This document shows positions 36,479-47,736 of a stretch of 64,000 bases of DNA, piece by piece. Position numbers and translations under genes: made by a program. Each line of letters starts with the position of its first letter. Within the stretch, counting starts at the first letter, position 1. Origin of the DNA: Cenococcum geophilum 1.58 (Eukaryota > Ascomycota > Dothideomycetes > Gloniales > Gloniaceae). The DNA lies in the NCBI GenBank assembly GCA_001692895.1, contig KV748178.1, positions 5,095,595 through 5,159,594 on the forward strand, in the 5' to 3' direction. The notes beneath the pieces were generated by a model. The model had not been told where the DNA came from. It searched no databases and saw only the letters and a program-made list of their open reading frames with translations.

Positions 36479-36508
36479 AGCGAGGCAGAGGTCGCCCCCG
36501 TAAATACC
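36479..36508 (+). other. AT-hook motif between Copia integrase and reverse transcriptase
   Basis: The frame reads KRGRGRPRKY at 36479-36508, a canonical AT-hook core (RGRP flanked by basic residues) that binds the minor groove of AT-rich DNA. It has survived RIP because it is built of CGN/GGN codons with few CpA sites. Confidence 0.8.
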
Positions 36509-36699
36509 TATTATTTACGGCTATTGCAGACATAGCCGCTATAGACGCTATAATAAATATAGGCACTTTTACAGGTAATATTGCAGATATAGCTGATATC
36601 GCTATCTACCTATAGGACGATAATACCGTAGATATAGCTGATACTACTATTTACTTATAGAACGAAGGTAATACCTAATTTAGCGCTTTACAATAAAAG

Positions 36700-37350
36700 G
36701 AGGTTATAGGCCTACTTAAGAAAGGCGTCTTTAAGATTATTAAGCTACATAATATACTAAAGGGGGTTAGACTCTTTAACTTATGGTTCGTTAATAAGAT
36801 TAAGAATAAGGGAACTAATAAAGCCTTTAAGAAATTATAACTTATTATATAGGCCTATAACGATTTAAAGAAAGAGCTAGTCCTTACTTAGTTACTAATA
36901 ATTTAACAAGTTAGCTAGCGGCTAATTCTCTATATCGCTGCTATGCTACTATAGACACAACTTTACCTCTAAGATATCTTATAAGCCTACGTCTAGTCTA
37001 CTATAAACCTAAACCGCGAGTTTTACGTACGACCACTATATAAGCTAAATAAACAATTAGGAATTAATAAGGACTCTATTCTAAAGGTTATAAAACTACT
37101 TTATAGAGTGCCTAAAGCTAAAAACTACTGGTTTAAGACCTACTATTTACACTACGTTAATTAGCTGCAAATAAACTAGTCCACGTACGACCCTTACTTG
37201 CTTTACAGCAATAAACCTTTTAGAATTATTAGCCTATAAACTAATAATACGCTATTCCTTGTAGATAATACCTTTATAGAGGCTAAACAAAGTAAACTAT
37301 ATAAGGCTAAATTTATAGCTAAAGAATAAGAGTAACTAACTACTAATACA
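36700..37350 (+). pseudogene. pol: Degraded Copia reverse transcriptase
   Basis: Contains RLFNLWFVNKIKNKGT (usual RxxSRFVDxIK region), later LNREFYVRPLYKL and, near the end, SL-stop-TNNTLFLVDNTF, corresponding to the fungal Copia catalytic box LQTDDTLFLAD. The two aspartates are now asparagine (37243-37248). Confidence 0.87.
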
Positions 37351-37689
37351 CTAATTAAGTTTAATAAAGGGCTTATTTAATTAACATAAGATAGGAGTAT
37401 TACGCTAACATAAAAGCGCTAGTGTAAGAACCTTAGTGTAGTTAATACTACGCTAGCAGATAGTACTAGCTCTAGAGGGGTTATATATAACCTACTTACG
37501 CTAAAGAACTAGTATATTACTTAACGCGCTAGAGGAGCCTATATTGCCTTAGTTTATTAGCTAAAGGCTTTATTTAACTTATCCTTTGCTACCTAGGTAA
37601 TTAATCCTAAGGAGGTAGACGTAAAGGAGTTAAATAAGCGCCTAAGTTGGCAGACTTAGAACTTATATAGAGGTCTTAAGTTTATTAAA

Positions 37690-38215
37690 TTGGAGGCTAA
37701 GACCCTATAGCTCTTAGTCTTTACGGACGCTTCCTTCACTAATAATAAGGACCTATCTTCGCAAATTAGCTACGTTATTATACTAGCTAACGCAACTAAA
37801 AAGGTTAATATTGTCTATTAGAGCTTAATTAAGTGTAAAAGAGTTACTAGAAGCGTTCTAGCTTCTAAACTCTATAGAATGGCTTATGGCTTTAATATCG
37901 CCGTTACCATTAAGTCTACGGTAGACAAGGTCCTATAGATTAACCTCCTACTTATGCTTTATACCAATTCTAAGTCGCTATATAACTGTCTTATACAACT
38001 CGGAACCACATAAAAGAAGCAATTAATAATTAATGTAATATACCTATAATAAGCCTATAAACGTTGGCAGATTACAGAGGTTAAATAGATTAATAGTAAA
38101 GCTAACCCTACGGACGCGATGACTAAGGGGAAGCCTTATGTTGCTTTATAGCGACTTATTAATACGAACCAAGTTAATATATAGGCTGTAGGTTGGGTAG
38201 AACGTAAGGAGTAAT
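37690..38215 (+). pseudogene. Degraded Copia RNase H
   Basis: The frame reads LVFTDASFTNNKDLSSQ, VLASKLYRMAYGF and ANPTDAMTKGKP, which are the conserved start, middle and end of Copia RNase H. The catalytic TDASF motif is intact here even though the domain has several stops. Confidence 0.87.
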
Positions 38216-38228
38216 AGAAGGGGTTTTG

Positions 38229-38420
38229 CGGGTTATATAACTGGCAGAAGATAGCAGAAAGTTATATAACTAGTAAAAGATAGTAGAAAGTTATATAACT
38301 AGCAGAAGATAGTAGAGAGTTATATAACTAGTAGAAGATATTAAAAAGTTATATAACTAGTAGAAGATAGTAAAGAGTTATATAACTAGTAGAAGATAGT
38401 AGAAAGTTATATAACTCGTA
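38229..38420 (+). repeat. 29-bp tandem repeat in the Copia 3' leader
   Basis: Six to seven copies of GTTATATAACTRGYARAAGATAGYAGAAA follow the RNase H region and precede the 3' LTR. Each unit contains the palindrome GTTATATAAC. Confidence 0.92.
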
Positions 38421-38538
38421 TTATTATATTACGGATCTATAAAAGGAGCGTAGAAGCTATTGCGTATATACTATAAATAGTCTAAAAGTAGACTTAACTT
38501 TAGAGTGTAGACTAGCCTTCTTTTTAGAGTTGCTCTAG

Positions 38539-38709
38539 TGTTGGAACGTTAGTCATGTAACGCGGTTACGGGACTACGAAGTGAGGCTAGCTGATTTAAC
38601 CTTGGAGCAACCGCTTACTTCTAGACAATAATTAACTACTAACTTTAACACCGCATACGTACCACTACAAGTAATATTCGTGCACGTTAATAAAGCGAGT
38701 GTACCGGCA
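38539..38709 (+). repeat. 3' LTR of Copia
   Basis: 171 bp, TGTTGGAACGTTAG to ACCGGCA, followed by the GTTAC target duplication. Confidence 0.93.
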
Positions 38710-38714
38710 GTTAC

Positions 38715-39360
38715 TTACCTTTTAAAGTTTTATCTATAGCTATAGTGCAAAGCTTATTATTTTATAATAGTAACTAGTAAGATACCTAAGGCCCTATAGA
38801 TTTAATCCTTAATTTTACTTAGCTAACTTAGGGATAGCCTTTACTAGTTAATATATTAAGTCTATCTTCTATAACTAAGGTCCTTATAACTAGGGTTTAT
38901 AACCTATTAGTAACCTATTAATATAACTAAAGTATAAGGCGACCTTTTTAAGCACTATACTATAGCTGTTAGAGGTTTAATATACTAAGCCTATATACCC
39001 CTAAGGTATAGTATTATTAATTCTATTTATTGCCTAATTTAGTCTCTCTTTTAAGTCTATATAGGCTTCTACCTTCTATATATAGGAAAAAACCCCTAGT
39101 AGGGGGAAAACCTAAGTATATCCTTTTAGCTAGTCTTATACGCTCCGCCTTTGCCAAGTATATATATATTTATAATAAGTCTACCTTATATACTATACTT
39201 TTAAGGTATCTTTAGAAGATCTAGAGGGGAAGGGGGGTAGTAGTAGGAGGGTTTAGTAATGCCTATAAGCTATTATAATTAATTAATTAGTTATATATAT
39301 AGTAGTAGTTCTTTAATTAACGTCTAATACGGATCCTATCTTGGCCCACGCAGACTACTC
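38715..39360. other. End of palindrome, then AT-rich spacer
   Basis: 38715-38770 is the displaced end of the palindrome described at 31965. The remainder is TpA-rich without recognisable domains; the open frame 39030-39215 has no support. Confidence 0.5.
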
Positions 39361-39750
39361 CGTTACAGGGGGGAAAACTTGTAATTTATATGAAGAAAAC
39401 CCTGCAGTTGGGGGAGGAAAAACCCTATGAGCAGCCTCAGTAGGATGAAAAACCCCGATTTGCCATATTTGCATATAGCAGCGGCCCTGCGGGCCTACTG
39501 CACGTCCTCCTCCTTAGATGTTTTGAACTCCTTGGGAACCACTGCTTCCTTCTCTAGCTTATTAAAGCTAGGGTTCACTACGTCCCAGCTAGGCCTTGCT
39601 AATCGATTACTGTGTCTTATTATCTCTTTATGTCCTATATCTTGCCTATCCCCTATATACTATCTCTTATATAGACCACTGCTATATACGCCTTACCTCC
39701 CCCCCCCTAGAGCCATTGAAGGCGTAAGGGGGATTTATCCGTTCTAACCA
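39361..39750. other. GC-normal segment, possible gene or element fragment
   Basis: The stretch is little mutated. It begins with several GGGAAAAC/GGAAAAACCC pieces. An open frame of 106 codons on the plus strand (39427-39747) shows no domain; the minus strand also has a partly open frame containing NPSFNKLEKEAVVPKEFK, more protein-like in composition. I do not recognise either and do not call a gene. Confidence 0.3.
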
Positions 39751-40329
39751 CCGTAATACTAATAAGCGAGCGGGATATTGTGTTGTATTTGGGTATTTTT
39801 TGTGCCTAGGCCCTAGCTAGGCCCTCTCTAAGGGTCACTACTCCGTTAAAAGGAGATAGGGAAAACCATGGGTCGCAATCCAAGCTGCTAGGTAGTATTT
39901 GGTAGTTAAAAACGGTAAGTGACTGTATGCTCCGCGGGCGACTGCCCTAGGGGTTAGGAGGGGCCGTATATTTGCTCGTTCGTTCGTTCGCTCGTACGCT
40001 TGTTTATCCGTTAATATAAGGTCGTTAATGCTTTCTATTAGGGGCTAGGGGATGCTTTTAAAATCTGTTTATCCACGTTGGATTATATAGGTGCTTGGTA
40101 GGAGAACTAGTGGCTATATTATAAAGGGGTACCGTTAGTAGTGGTTTTTGAGATCTTACCATCCCATATAAAAACTTTTTACTACGCCCTATAACGCATA
40201 TAACTACCAGGTCCTACTTGCACGCGCTATATAACGTCTCTACGTTAGCTCTAGATCTGAACTTTAAAGACCTAGGTTTGTAGCCGTTACCATATATAGG
40301 TGCAGAATCCGTTTTTGACGGCCTAGTTA

Positions 40330-41182
40330 TATATATAAATACCTATATAAACACCTATATAAATAAATAAATATTTATATAATTTCCTATATAATTGTCT
40401 TTATAAACTCTATAATTAATTTCTAGTATAAATATATATGTCTATATACCTATATATCTACGCACCTATATATCTATATATCTATATAAAGCTCTATATA
40501 AGGCTCTATATAAGGCTCTACTTAAGGCTTATATAAAGCTCTATATAAAGCTCTATAAAAGCTCTATATAAGGCTTTATATAAAGCTCTATACAAGGCTC
40601 TATATAAAGCTCTACACAAAGCTTTGTATAAAGCTCTGTATAAAGCTCTATACAAAGCTCTACGCGGAGCTCTGCGTAGGGCTCTATATAAGCCTCTACT
40701 AAAGCTCTATATAAGGCTTTATTAAAGCTTTACGCGAGGCTCTACCTAAAGCTTACCCCCTTCTATAAAGCAAATCTATACCTACTAGTAGTCCTTAGTT
40801 ATTATTTAAAGCTAGCTTGTCGGTTTGGGTACTCTAGCTACGGTAGGAAGAGGGCGGTAGTGGTCGTGGGAGAGGTGCGGCTGCTACAACTCGGGGGCGT
40901 CGGGCGCGACGACGAGATAATAAATTGGAATCGGGCAAATTGGGTAACGTAGTCTTCTTCGCCAGGTTTAATTTGGTAATTCTAGCCATTAGGAATAGCT
41001 TAGGGAGCTATAAAAGTTAAGATAATTTGGCTTAAAGTAGGTGTATATAGGCCTAAATACCCCGCGTAGGATTAATAAAAATCTAAACCGTGTACCAGAC
41101 CTTCTAACGAAGGTCTTGCCAAAAGCAGCTAGCGGCTTGGCAAGGTAAGCCTTAGCAAGAAGGTCTAGGAACGAGACAATGC
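40330..41182 (-). repeat. AGAGCTT satellite unit, copy inverted relative to 62640-63600
   Basis: On the minus strand this unit reads: a conserved unique segment of about 390 bp (41182-40790), the border CTACTAGTAGGTATAGATTT, an AGAGCTTTA/AGAGCCTTA array (40755-40484) and an AT-rich tail of TATAGGCGTATA-like units. The same order is found on the plus strand at 62640-63600, and the border plus array also at 50810. It is a dispersed repeat family with an internal minisatellite; no protein signature was found. Confidence 0.8.
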
Positions 41183-42000
41183 GATATAGCGCCTGCTAAG
41201 GCTTAGTTACAGCTTATCTTATAAATTAAACGCTTTATAGTAAAATTTGGTTATAGGGTAGGGGAAGCGCGTGTAACGGCTCCCTATATCCCCCCTAAAA
41301 TCTTCTGCGATGCGTAGGCCTTTATTAAGGCGCTTTAACCTTACTTACGGTTTCCTCGACTAAAATTATATATAGCTACTTTAGGAATATACTAGACTCC
41401 CTTTATCTATCTATTGTTTTATAACCTATAATCTAATAGCTCTCTATATAGCAGCTTTAGAAAACTAAAATAGTATATGTCTAATCTTACTTATTAAGCT
41501 GCTGAAATTTCTCCAGAGTAGGTGTTCGTACGCCTTATCTTACTCCACTAAACATCATTCTATATCCCCTCTTATGGTAAGGGATTTGTGTTAGACGGAC
41601 AAGTCACTTATAAGAACTTTGTTGATTGAAGCTGGCTCTAGAAGCTCTCTATATATATAAGGAAGGGGTAGTGAACTAAGTCGATAACCAAGTTAATAAC
41701 CGAGTCAAGATGGTAAGAAACAGGGTGGTAAGTTATAAAAAATACTACACCGCCCTCGTATTAAGGTTGCTGATGTATAGGACCCTTATAGGCAAAGCCG
41801 TTGTTTTTAGCCGCTAATTAACACTAAAAAGACCGGTCCTATTAGCAGCGTTAATTAGGACAATATATAGCCTTATTATATTATATTAATAGCGCTATAT
41901 TACCTTCCTATAAGAGTATAGATTAGGGGTATCTATGACTTATCCACCGTGTATATATAGCCTTATTCTCTTTATAGATTTCAATCTTTATATAAGTTTC
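41183..42000. other. Intergenic sequence with short shared repeat, no gene seen
   Basis: 41215-41255 (TTATCTTATAAATTAAACGC) recurs near 50520. The rest is of mixed composition without an open frame above 60 codons or any recognisable motif. Confidence 0.4.
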
Positions 42001-42124
42001 CCTAACGTACGGACTTCCGATTGACATGTTGATACAAATACTATAAGACTAAAATAGGCAGCTAAGACGTGAATAGAGTAGCACGACTCCACCAGTACCA
42101 AGGCAGACACACTGGCCAGGTTCT

Positions 42125-42470
42125 TTAGCCATCTACTTTGTCAGAAAGAAGGGATTCTTGTCTTATTCCCTCCCGATCTAACATCTCCTGAAAACTACAA
42201 AGATGCTCACTCCTCGCTTTATCCGTCTCGGCGAGGGGATATTTAAAGAGATATATAAATCTAGAACATACCATACGTAAGGCTAGGGTACTTAAACCGG
42301 ACAACTCGTCATAAATTAAAAGAAGGATTTCAGATGGTAATCGGTAGAGCCTACTGTGCGTTATATTATTGGATATTCTTGAATAGGCAGAATAGGCGCC
42401 GTTTCCACCTCTGCAGCCATCTGCTCCAATGATAACGCATCTTCGGTTTTGGGCGNCATGGTATCCTCCT
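42125..42470 (-). pseudogene. F-box protein remnant
   Basis: One minus-strand frame is open from about 42468 to the TAA at 42127-42125 and contains LYRLPSEILLLIYDELS followed by LALRMVCSRFIYLF, which fits the F-box: LP-E-L-IxxxLS followed by the conserved VCRRF-type end. F-box proteins link substrates to Skp1-Cullin ubiquitin ligases. A start codon at 42459 (next to an ambiguous base at 42456) opens the neighbouring frame for 33 codons instead, so a single-base frameshift or an unrecognised splice separates start and F-box. No C-terminal domain is seen. Base composition is normal, unlike the transposons. Confidence 0.5.
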
Positions 42471-42589
42471 CAGTCAAAATTCTTCAAGAAAATTCTCCCT
42501 TAGCCAGAAGGGCTGTATTGCATTACCGCATAACGGCAGTGATACGTGAAAGGCCCAAGATCATAAGATAATATGGACGCTGGAGGAGA

Positions 42590-43247
42590 GTCAAGCGTCT
42601 ATTAGACGCATTAGTAACGCGTAAGTAGGAATTCCGAGAACGATTGAAATATAGGGAAGAGGGTTATGCGATTTGGGGTAGGATATATCTATATCAGTAA
42701 AGTTCGACGGTTTGAACTTTAAAGTATCTTCTATACAGGATGCAGAGGAAAGCTACCATCTCATTCGCGGTTCGACATAGGTCTAGAAGTGCCCTGCTTC
42801 CTCTTCCTGATTAGGCGATGGTATTTAACTTATACAATCGTTCCTACCCACGTTATACTTGCTTTAAATAAGTCTCAGAGGTCCCTAAAGATATGGCCAA
42901 TCGACTCGAAGATTAACGACAACCTTAAATGCTTATAAGATTACTACCTAATCTGGATTGTCCTCACAACTTTCAAAAGCCTCCTTTAAGCATTGTATTA
43001 ACGGCACATCTTTTTATTGATAAAAACCTTTCGACCTTCCATAAGATTGCCTGCCTCGAAGAAGCGAAGTTGCTCCTTATAGTAGGTTGTAGACACGTAT
43101 CGTCTTCTAAGACCGGCACCCTCTCCGATATAATTCCATGCGAGCTGATCAAGATATCCTTTTTCGCGCCATCTTTGAGTAAGGCTCCTTTCTTGTGCTA
43201 GCGCTAATGTGTACTCCGTCACATGGCTTACAAATAATATAGACATG
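42590..43247 (-). pseudogene. Probable displaced C-terminal part of the gene at 47929-50052
   Basis: Reading the minus strand from the left border of the tyrosine-recombinase element (43247), a frame is open to 42998 and contains LFVSHVTEYTLALAQERSL, REKGYLDQLAWNYIGEGAG and KEQLRFFEAGNLMEG. Beyond, after a frame change, protein-like sequence continues (LIQCLKEAFESCEDNPD) and is broken only by TAG at sites where glutamine would fit, to about 42590. The base composition and strand match the gene at 47929-50052, which runs into the other border of the same element. I infer that both are pieces of one gene. No function is recognised. The overlapping plus-strand frame 42929-43201 is a shadow. Confidence 0.55.
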
Positions 43248-43340
43248 TCTATATAGCTAAGCGAGCACTGTAGCAGCACCCCTGTATCTTAGCAACACCA
43301 ACATTATTAACATTTATAAAATTGAGCCTTGCTTGCTTAC
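43248..43340 (+). repeat. Split direct repeat A1
   Basis: Matches 47643-47736 over about 93 bp (CTAAGCGAGCAC, CCCCTGTATCTTAG and AAAATTGAGCCTTGCTTGCTT blocks). Every difference is a transition, many at CpA, in both copies. Confidence 0.9.
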
Positions 43341-43559
43341 TTTTTATATTAGTCTTATTTAAGAGCCAATACCTTATTTACTTAATTTCTAATAATTAAT
43401 TATTGCTATTAATAACTTAACAACCTATACGCTCGTCTAAACCTTCGCGAATCGTCCGTAAAAACCTTAAAAACTTAACTAACGACGACACACTCGACAA
43501 GCTAAACTCCTTAGAGGTTACCTACCCTATACCTTTAGGTGATACGCCGGCGTCACAGT

Positions 43560-44700
43560 CTCTATCCTCTATAATGGCGCCTCTCTCCGCGGCTTAACGT
43601 AAGACTTTAGCCGCTAAAAAAGCCGAAGAACGGCTTTAGTAACTATATAAGGAGGACCTAAGGATTAGAAGAGCTTAGGTAAAGGAGGTTAAGGACTAAG
43701 CAACCGACTAGAAAATAAGACTTCTTTAGGAACAGGAGGACCGTACTAAAATACTACGCGTCTAAAAAGAATAGGAAAATTAGGCGACTAAACTCTATAT
43801 ATTAAGCCTCGCTATAGTAACAGCGAGATTAGCTACGGTAGTATTATCCTTAACCCCAATTAATAAACTAGGTGAGTTGCTCCTATCTATAACTAATATC
43901 CTAAATACCCTCCTCCCTGGCGTCCTAAATAAAGAGATACTTAAGGTATTTTAGGGTACTTTCTTGCCTAATAACCTCTCTCGCCTCTAGATATACTAGC
44001 TCTAGTCTAAGCCTTAGAATAATATCCTTATTGTTAATAGCGTCCTTTCTATAAGACTAAAAAAAGGGACAATAAAGGACTACCTATCCGTTAAAGTGTG
44101 GGTAGAGGGCTTCCTTAACTATATAATGATTTTAATTATTATATATAAGAATCTTTTAGTAGATCTTATTCCCTAAATACTTACCTTTTATAATTAAGTT
44201 ATCTGGCTATCTACTACCTACTAAATTGCTCCCTTAATAACTATAGCCTTAGAGCACCACTCTATAGTTATTTAAAAGAACTAGTTAGAGCTAGCTAACT
44301 AGAAGATCTTTAGTAACTTCCTAAATATCTATTGCAATCCTAGTACTTATAAATCCGTATCTATCTTAAAACGCGCGTAAGTAAGCACTAATATCTTAAG
44401 GACCTATTATAGCTTTAATAGAGGGAAGTGTAACCTAGGTAAGGATTGCAAGTTCCTATATACCTATAGTAAGTGCGGTGGCCCATATACTGCAAGGAAT
44501 TGCAAGTAGTAATTACTAGAGGAAAGTGTTAATAAGAAAAAGGAAGAAAAGGAAGAGGATTTTATTAAGCTATACCTATACTCTACCGAAACTATACTCT
44601 ACCCTTATAGTACAGGTAGGCCGAATACTATACTATTATTTCCAGTCTTCCTACCCTCCTCTCCTCTACAGGACTCTCCCTTCCCCTTAATTATTTAAGC
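43560..44700 (+). pseudogene. Gag-like region of the tyrosine-recombinase element
   Basis: The plus strand starts IMAPLSAA and continues as a charged coiled-coil-like stretch (KKAEERL, VKEVKD, LLQEQEDRTK). Near 44440-44520 a Cys-rich piece (CNLGKDCKF ... CGG ... CK) suggests a zinc-binding motif. Stops are frequent. Confidence 0.6.
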
Positions 44701-44899
44701 GTGGGGGCGTTATCTATCCCTATACCCCGGCAACCTCTAACGCAATATTATTAGTATCTTAAAGTTTAGATACCAGATTAGGGTAGACCTAGAAATTAAG
44801 CTCCTTTTTTAAAAGAACTAAGCCTTAATAGCCGCAAATACGGTCCTAATTTTAAAGAAGATTAGCGCCAATTTAGATATAGGTAAAATTGTAATAGTA

Positions 44900-46250
44900 A
44901 CGTCTCCCGTTATATCCTTGCCGCTAGGTTTAGTACCTAAAGTAAATAGGGAATAGCGCCGTATTTATAACTTATCCTTACTATCTAGCCGATCTATTAA
45001 CAACTTAATCCCTATAGCATTCGCCACACTATAATATTTAATAGTTAATTAGGTTCTCTAATACGTTATATATATAGGCTATAGTTATATAATTATTAAG
45101 AGGGACATTAAGAACGCCTTTTAGAATATCCTACTTTCTATTAAAGCTTAACGCCTTATAGGGTTCTCCTAAAAGGGTGTAGTGTATTTTAAACGTTGCT
45201 TTTTATTCGGCCTTTAAACTACACCCTTTTTATTTAATCTTTTTACGGAGGGATTCTACTAGATACTTATCTAATATATCCTAAACGCCGCCTTAGAGTA
45301 TTATCTAGATAACTTTATCTTTATACTCTCTAACGCTTCTATCCTCCCTTAATTACTTAGTGTATATAACTAATTAAGTAATAAATTAGGTATCCTATAA
45401 AATAAATTAAAGAATATTAAAGGCACTACGGCTAAAGTCCTAGGTTATATTATAGATACTCTAAAGTTTAAGCTATGTCTTTCTCCTTTAAAATAGGCTA
45501 CTACAATTAAGGAGATTAATAAAGTGTTAAGTGGTAGATCTCTAACGCTAGTTTAGAGTTAAAAACTGGCTAGTAGACTTACTTAAAGCGCCTAGGTAAT
45601 TAGGCTTAAGTATTTATATAACCGCTCTATCTAGGAGTTTATCTCCACTTTTATAAAGGCAGGTAGTTATCCTTACTAATGGCTAACAGCTAAACTTCGC
45701 CAAGACTTGTTATGGTGAAGGGATACTCTTACCCTTTTAAATAGTATCCTCTTCTTTAACAATACGGATTGAAAATAATTCTATTTTTTCTTAGACGTAT
45801 TTAGGATTCTTAGTTATAGGGCCTTCTTCTTCCTTAAGGATTCTTAAGGGATAATATAGCCGCCCTATTTGGTATCTCTACCCTAAAATAATTCTTTAAG
45901 CTATTACCCTAATATAGAACACCGCCTTGCCCTAATTAATAAGCGGAAGGTTTAAGCAATTATAACCTTATTCTAGCTCTAGATAACGCAGTAGAAGTAT
46001 AGCTTAGTCTATATCTATACAGATAACACGGTAGCACTCTTAGGATTTTAAAATACGGTCGTAAAAGGACTAGGTAATTACCTACTCTATAAGATCCTCT
46101 AACTAGCCGCAGCCTATAATATTACGCTCTATATAGAGTAGGTTTCCTCTATAAAAAACGGGCTAGCTAATACTTTATCTCGTTTTAATCGCGATAGGGT
46201 ATTATTACTATACCCGCATTAGGATACTTCTGATTTACCGTTACTATATA
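44900..46250 (+). pseudogene. Degraded reverse transcriptase and RNase H of the tyrosine-recombinase element
   Basis: The reading contains LGLVPKVNRE, RRIYNLSLLSSRSINNLIP, IKRDIKNAF (45096-45122, usual DIKDAF), CFLFGLQTTPFLFNLF and EYYLDNFIF (45297-45323, usual YLDDF), which together fit DIRS/Ngaro-class polymerases. The second catalytic aspartate is asparagine. An RNase H TDNTVALL motif lies near 46020-46045. Confidence 0.82.
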
Positions 46251-46589
46251 CTTTTTTATTATATTTAATCTAACGCTAAAATAAGAGACCTAGTCCCTCT
46301 TAAAGACCCCCTACCTAATTTCTAGATTAAGGTAAAAGCTCCCTTAGAATGCTTTGGCTAACTATTATAGTATAGCCTCTCTAATAGAATAAGAGATTTA
46401 TACTATCCCGCAATTAAGAGTTAAAAGGGCTACTGCGACCTTTATAAAGCGGTAAAGTACCTAGCGCCCCTCTACTACCTAGGAGAATAGATTACCTAAC
46501 AGATCTTTAGCAATGCTAGTCTAGAAATAAGCCGTATTAAGCCTACTATAGTTAAAGCCTATATCTCCGCAATTTAATCCCACTATATT

Positions 46590-47300
46590 AACGCTAATTA
46601 TAACACCTCCGTCTTTAATAATCCTATTATTAAGAGGATCCTAGACGGTGCAACATCTATAAATCCCTTTACTACGGCTAAAAGATTGCTAATTACTAAA
46701 GATATCCTTGCCTAATTAGTTACCCTAAATACCTAATCCGTTAAGGATCTTAACTTTAACGCCGCCGTCACTACGGCCTTTGCGGGATTCCTTTATCTAG
46801 GTAAGATTACCTATACTAAGGCTTAGAAAGATAGCTACACCTTCTCTATTATAAAATATACTAGAAACGACATAACGCTAGTAAAGGACCATATAATATT
46901 ACGTCTAAAGCGTAGTAAAACGGACGTTAATTACTAAGGAGTCTTAATTATAATTGCCGCTTTAGGGCAACCTAAATACGCAGTTTAAGCTATAAAACAC
47001 CTATTTAAAAATAACCCCTAACCCAGAAACGCCCCTCTCTTTTACTTTAAGAGATCAGCCTTTATAAGCTATGTAGTTAGGAATAAGCTAAAGTATAAAG
47101 TTACCACTCTCGGCCTTTACTCTAAGCTCTATAACGGACACTTATTTTAGAAAGGTGCTACTTAATATACTTAAGATAATGGTTTTATAAACGGCCAAAT
47201 ATAGTAATTAGGCTGGTGGTCCTTACAAGCGTTCCAGCTTTACTATTTATTATCCCTAAAAGACTTATTCTAGCTAAGTATAAACTTCTAACATAAAACA
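46590..47300 (+). pseudogene. Degraded tyrosine recombinase
   Basis: The frame reads TTAFAGFLYLGKITYTKA near 46768-46825, where tyrosine recombinases have FLRxGEL/IT with the first catalytic arginine; then LRLKRSKTDVNY, APLFYFKRSAFI, and GHLF-stop-KGAT near 47136-47162, the HxxR box with the arginine replaced by a stop; and FQLYYLS near 47233-47255, where the nucleophilic tyrosine is kept. The order and spacing identify the family; both arginines are gone, so it is inactive. Confidence 0.8.
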
Positions 47301-47414
47301 CCAATACCGTTTTTATTGTTACTTGCCCTAGATATAATGGGCGAAGGTATTTAGGCATAATAGCGTATAGAAGTGCCTATTTTGGCACTCTAATACATTA
47401 ACTTAAATCTCTCC

Positions 47415-47635
47415 TTTCCCCCCCTTTTTTATTTTTTATTTTTTCTTCCCCCTACTCTACCTTATATAGTATAGGCGCTGCGCTTCTAGGTCTATAGGTA
47501 TTACGTTTAGTTAAGGTAGGGCAATCCCCTATAAATAGCCTTATGAATATACCCATTCTTAATTAATGCCTTTAAGCCTATACCTATTAATTAGATTAAT
47601 TAATCCTCTTCTCTATAAGCGTGTAAATAATAGAT
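47415..47635 (+). repeat. Split direct repeat B1 (RIP-mutated)
   Basis: The part 47488-47635 aligns without gaps to 47817-47964; almost all of the differences are transitions, mostly CpA to TpA on either strand. The more degenerate upstream part appears to extend the match to about 47415 and 47737. Confidence 0.85.
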
Positions 47636-47642
47636 AGATATA

Positions 47643-47736
47643 TCTATGTGGCTAAGCGAGCACTATAGCAGTACCCCTGTATCTTAGTAATACTAATATT
47701 ATTAACATTTACAAAATTGAGCCTTGCTTGCTTGCT
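47643..47736 (+). repeat. Split direct repeat A2
   Basis: Second copy of A1, directly after B1 and before B2. It shows its own set of C to T changes relative to A1. Confidence 0.9.

Larger units (their letters stand above)
32198..38709 (+). mobile_element. Ty1/Copia retrotransposon, full length, RIP-inactivated
   Basis: Two 171-bp LTRs (32198-32368 and 38539-38709; TGTYGGAACG...CCGRCA) and an exact 5-bp target duplication GTTAC (32193-32197 and 38710-38714) define the ends. The plus strand carries, in Copia order, gag with zinc knuckle, integrase, AT-hook, reverse transcriptase and RNase H. Placing integrase before reverse transcriptase separates it from Gypsy elements. Frames are broken by TAG/TAA. 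Confidence 0.95.

Noticed and set aside
39427-39747. 106-codon plus-strand frame
   Set aside because: Normal composition but no domain, low-complexity Leu/Ser/Tyr content, and a comparable frame on the other strand; kept only as a possible fragment.
42929-43201. 90-codon plus-strand frame
   Set aside because: Opposite to the better supported minus-strand frame that continues the interrupted gene.
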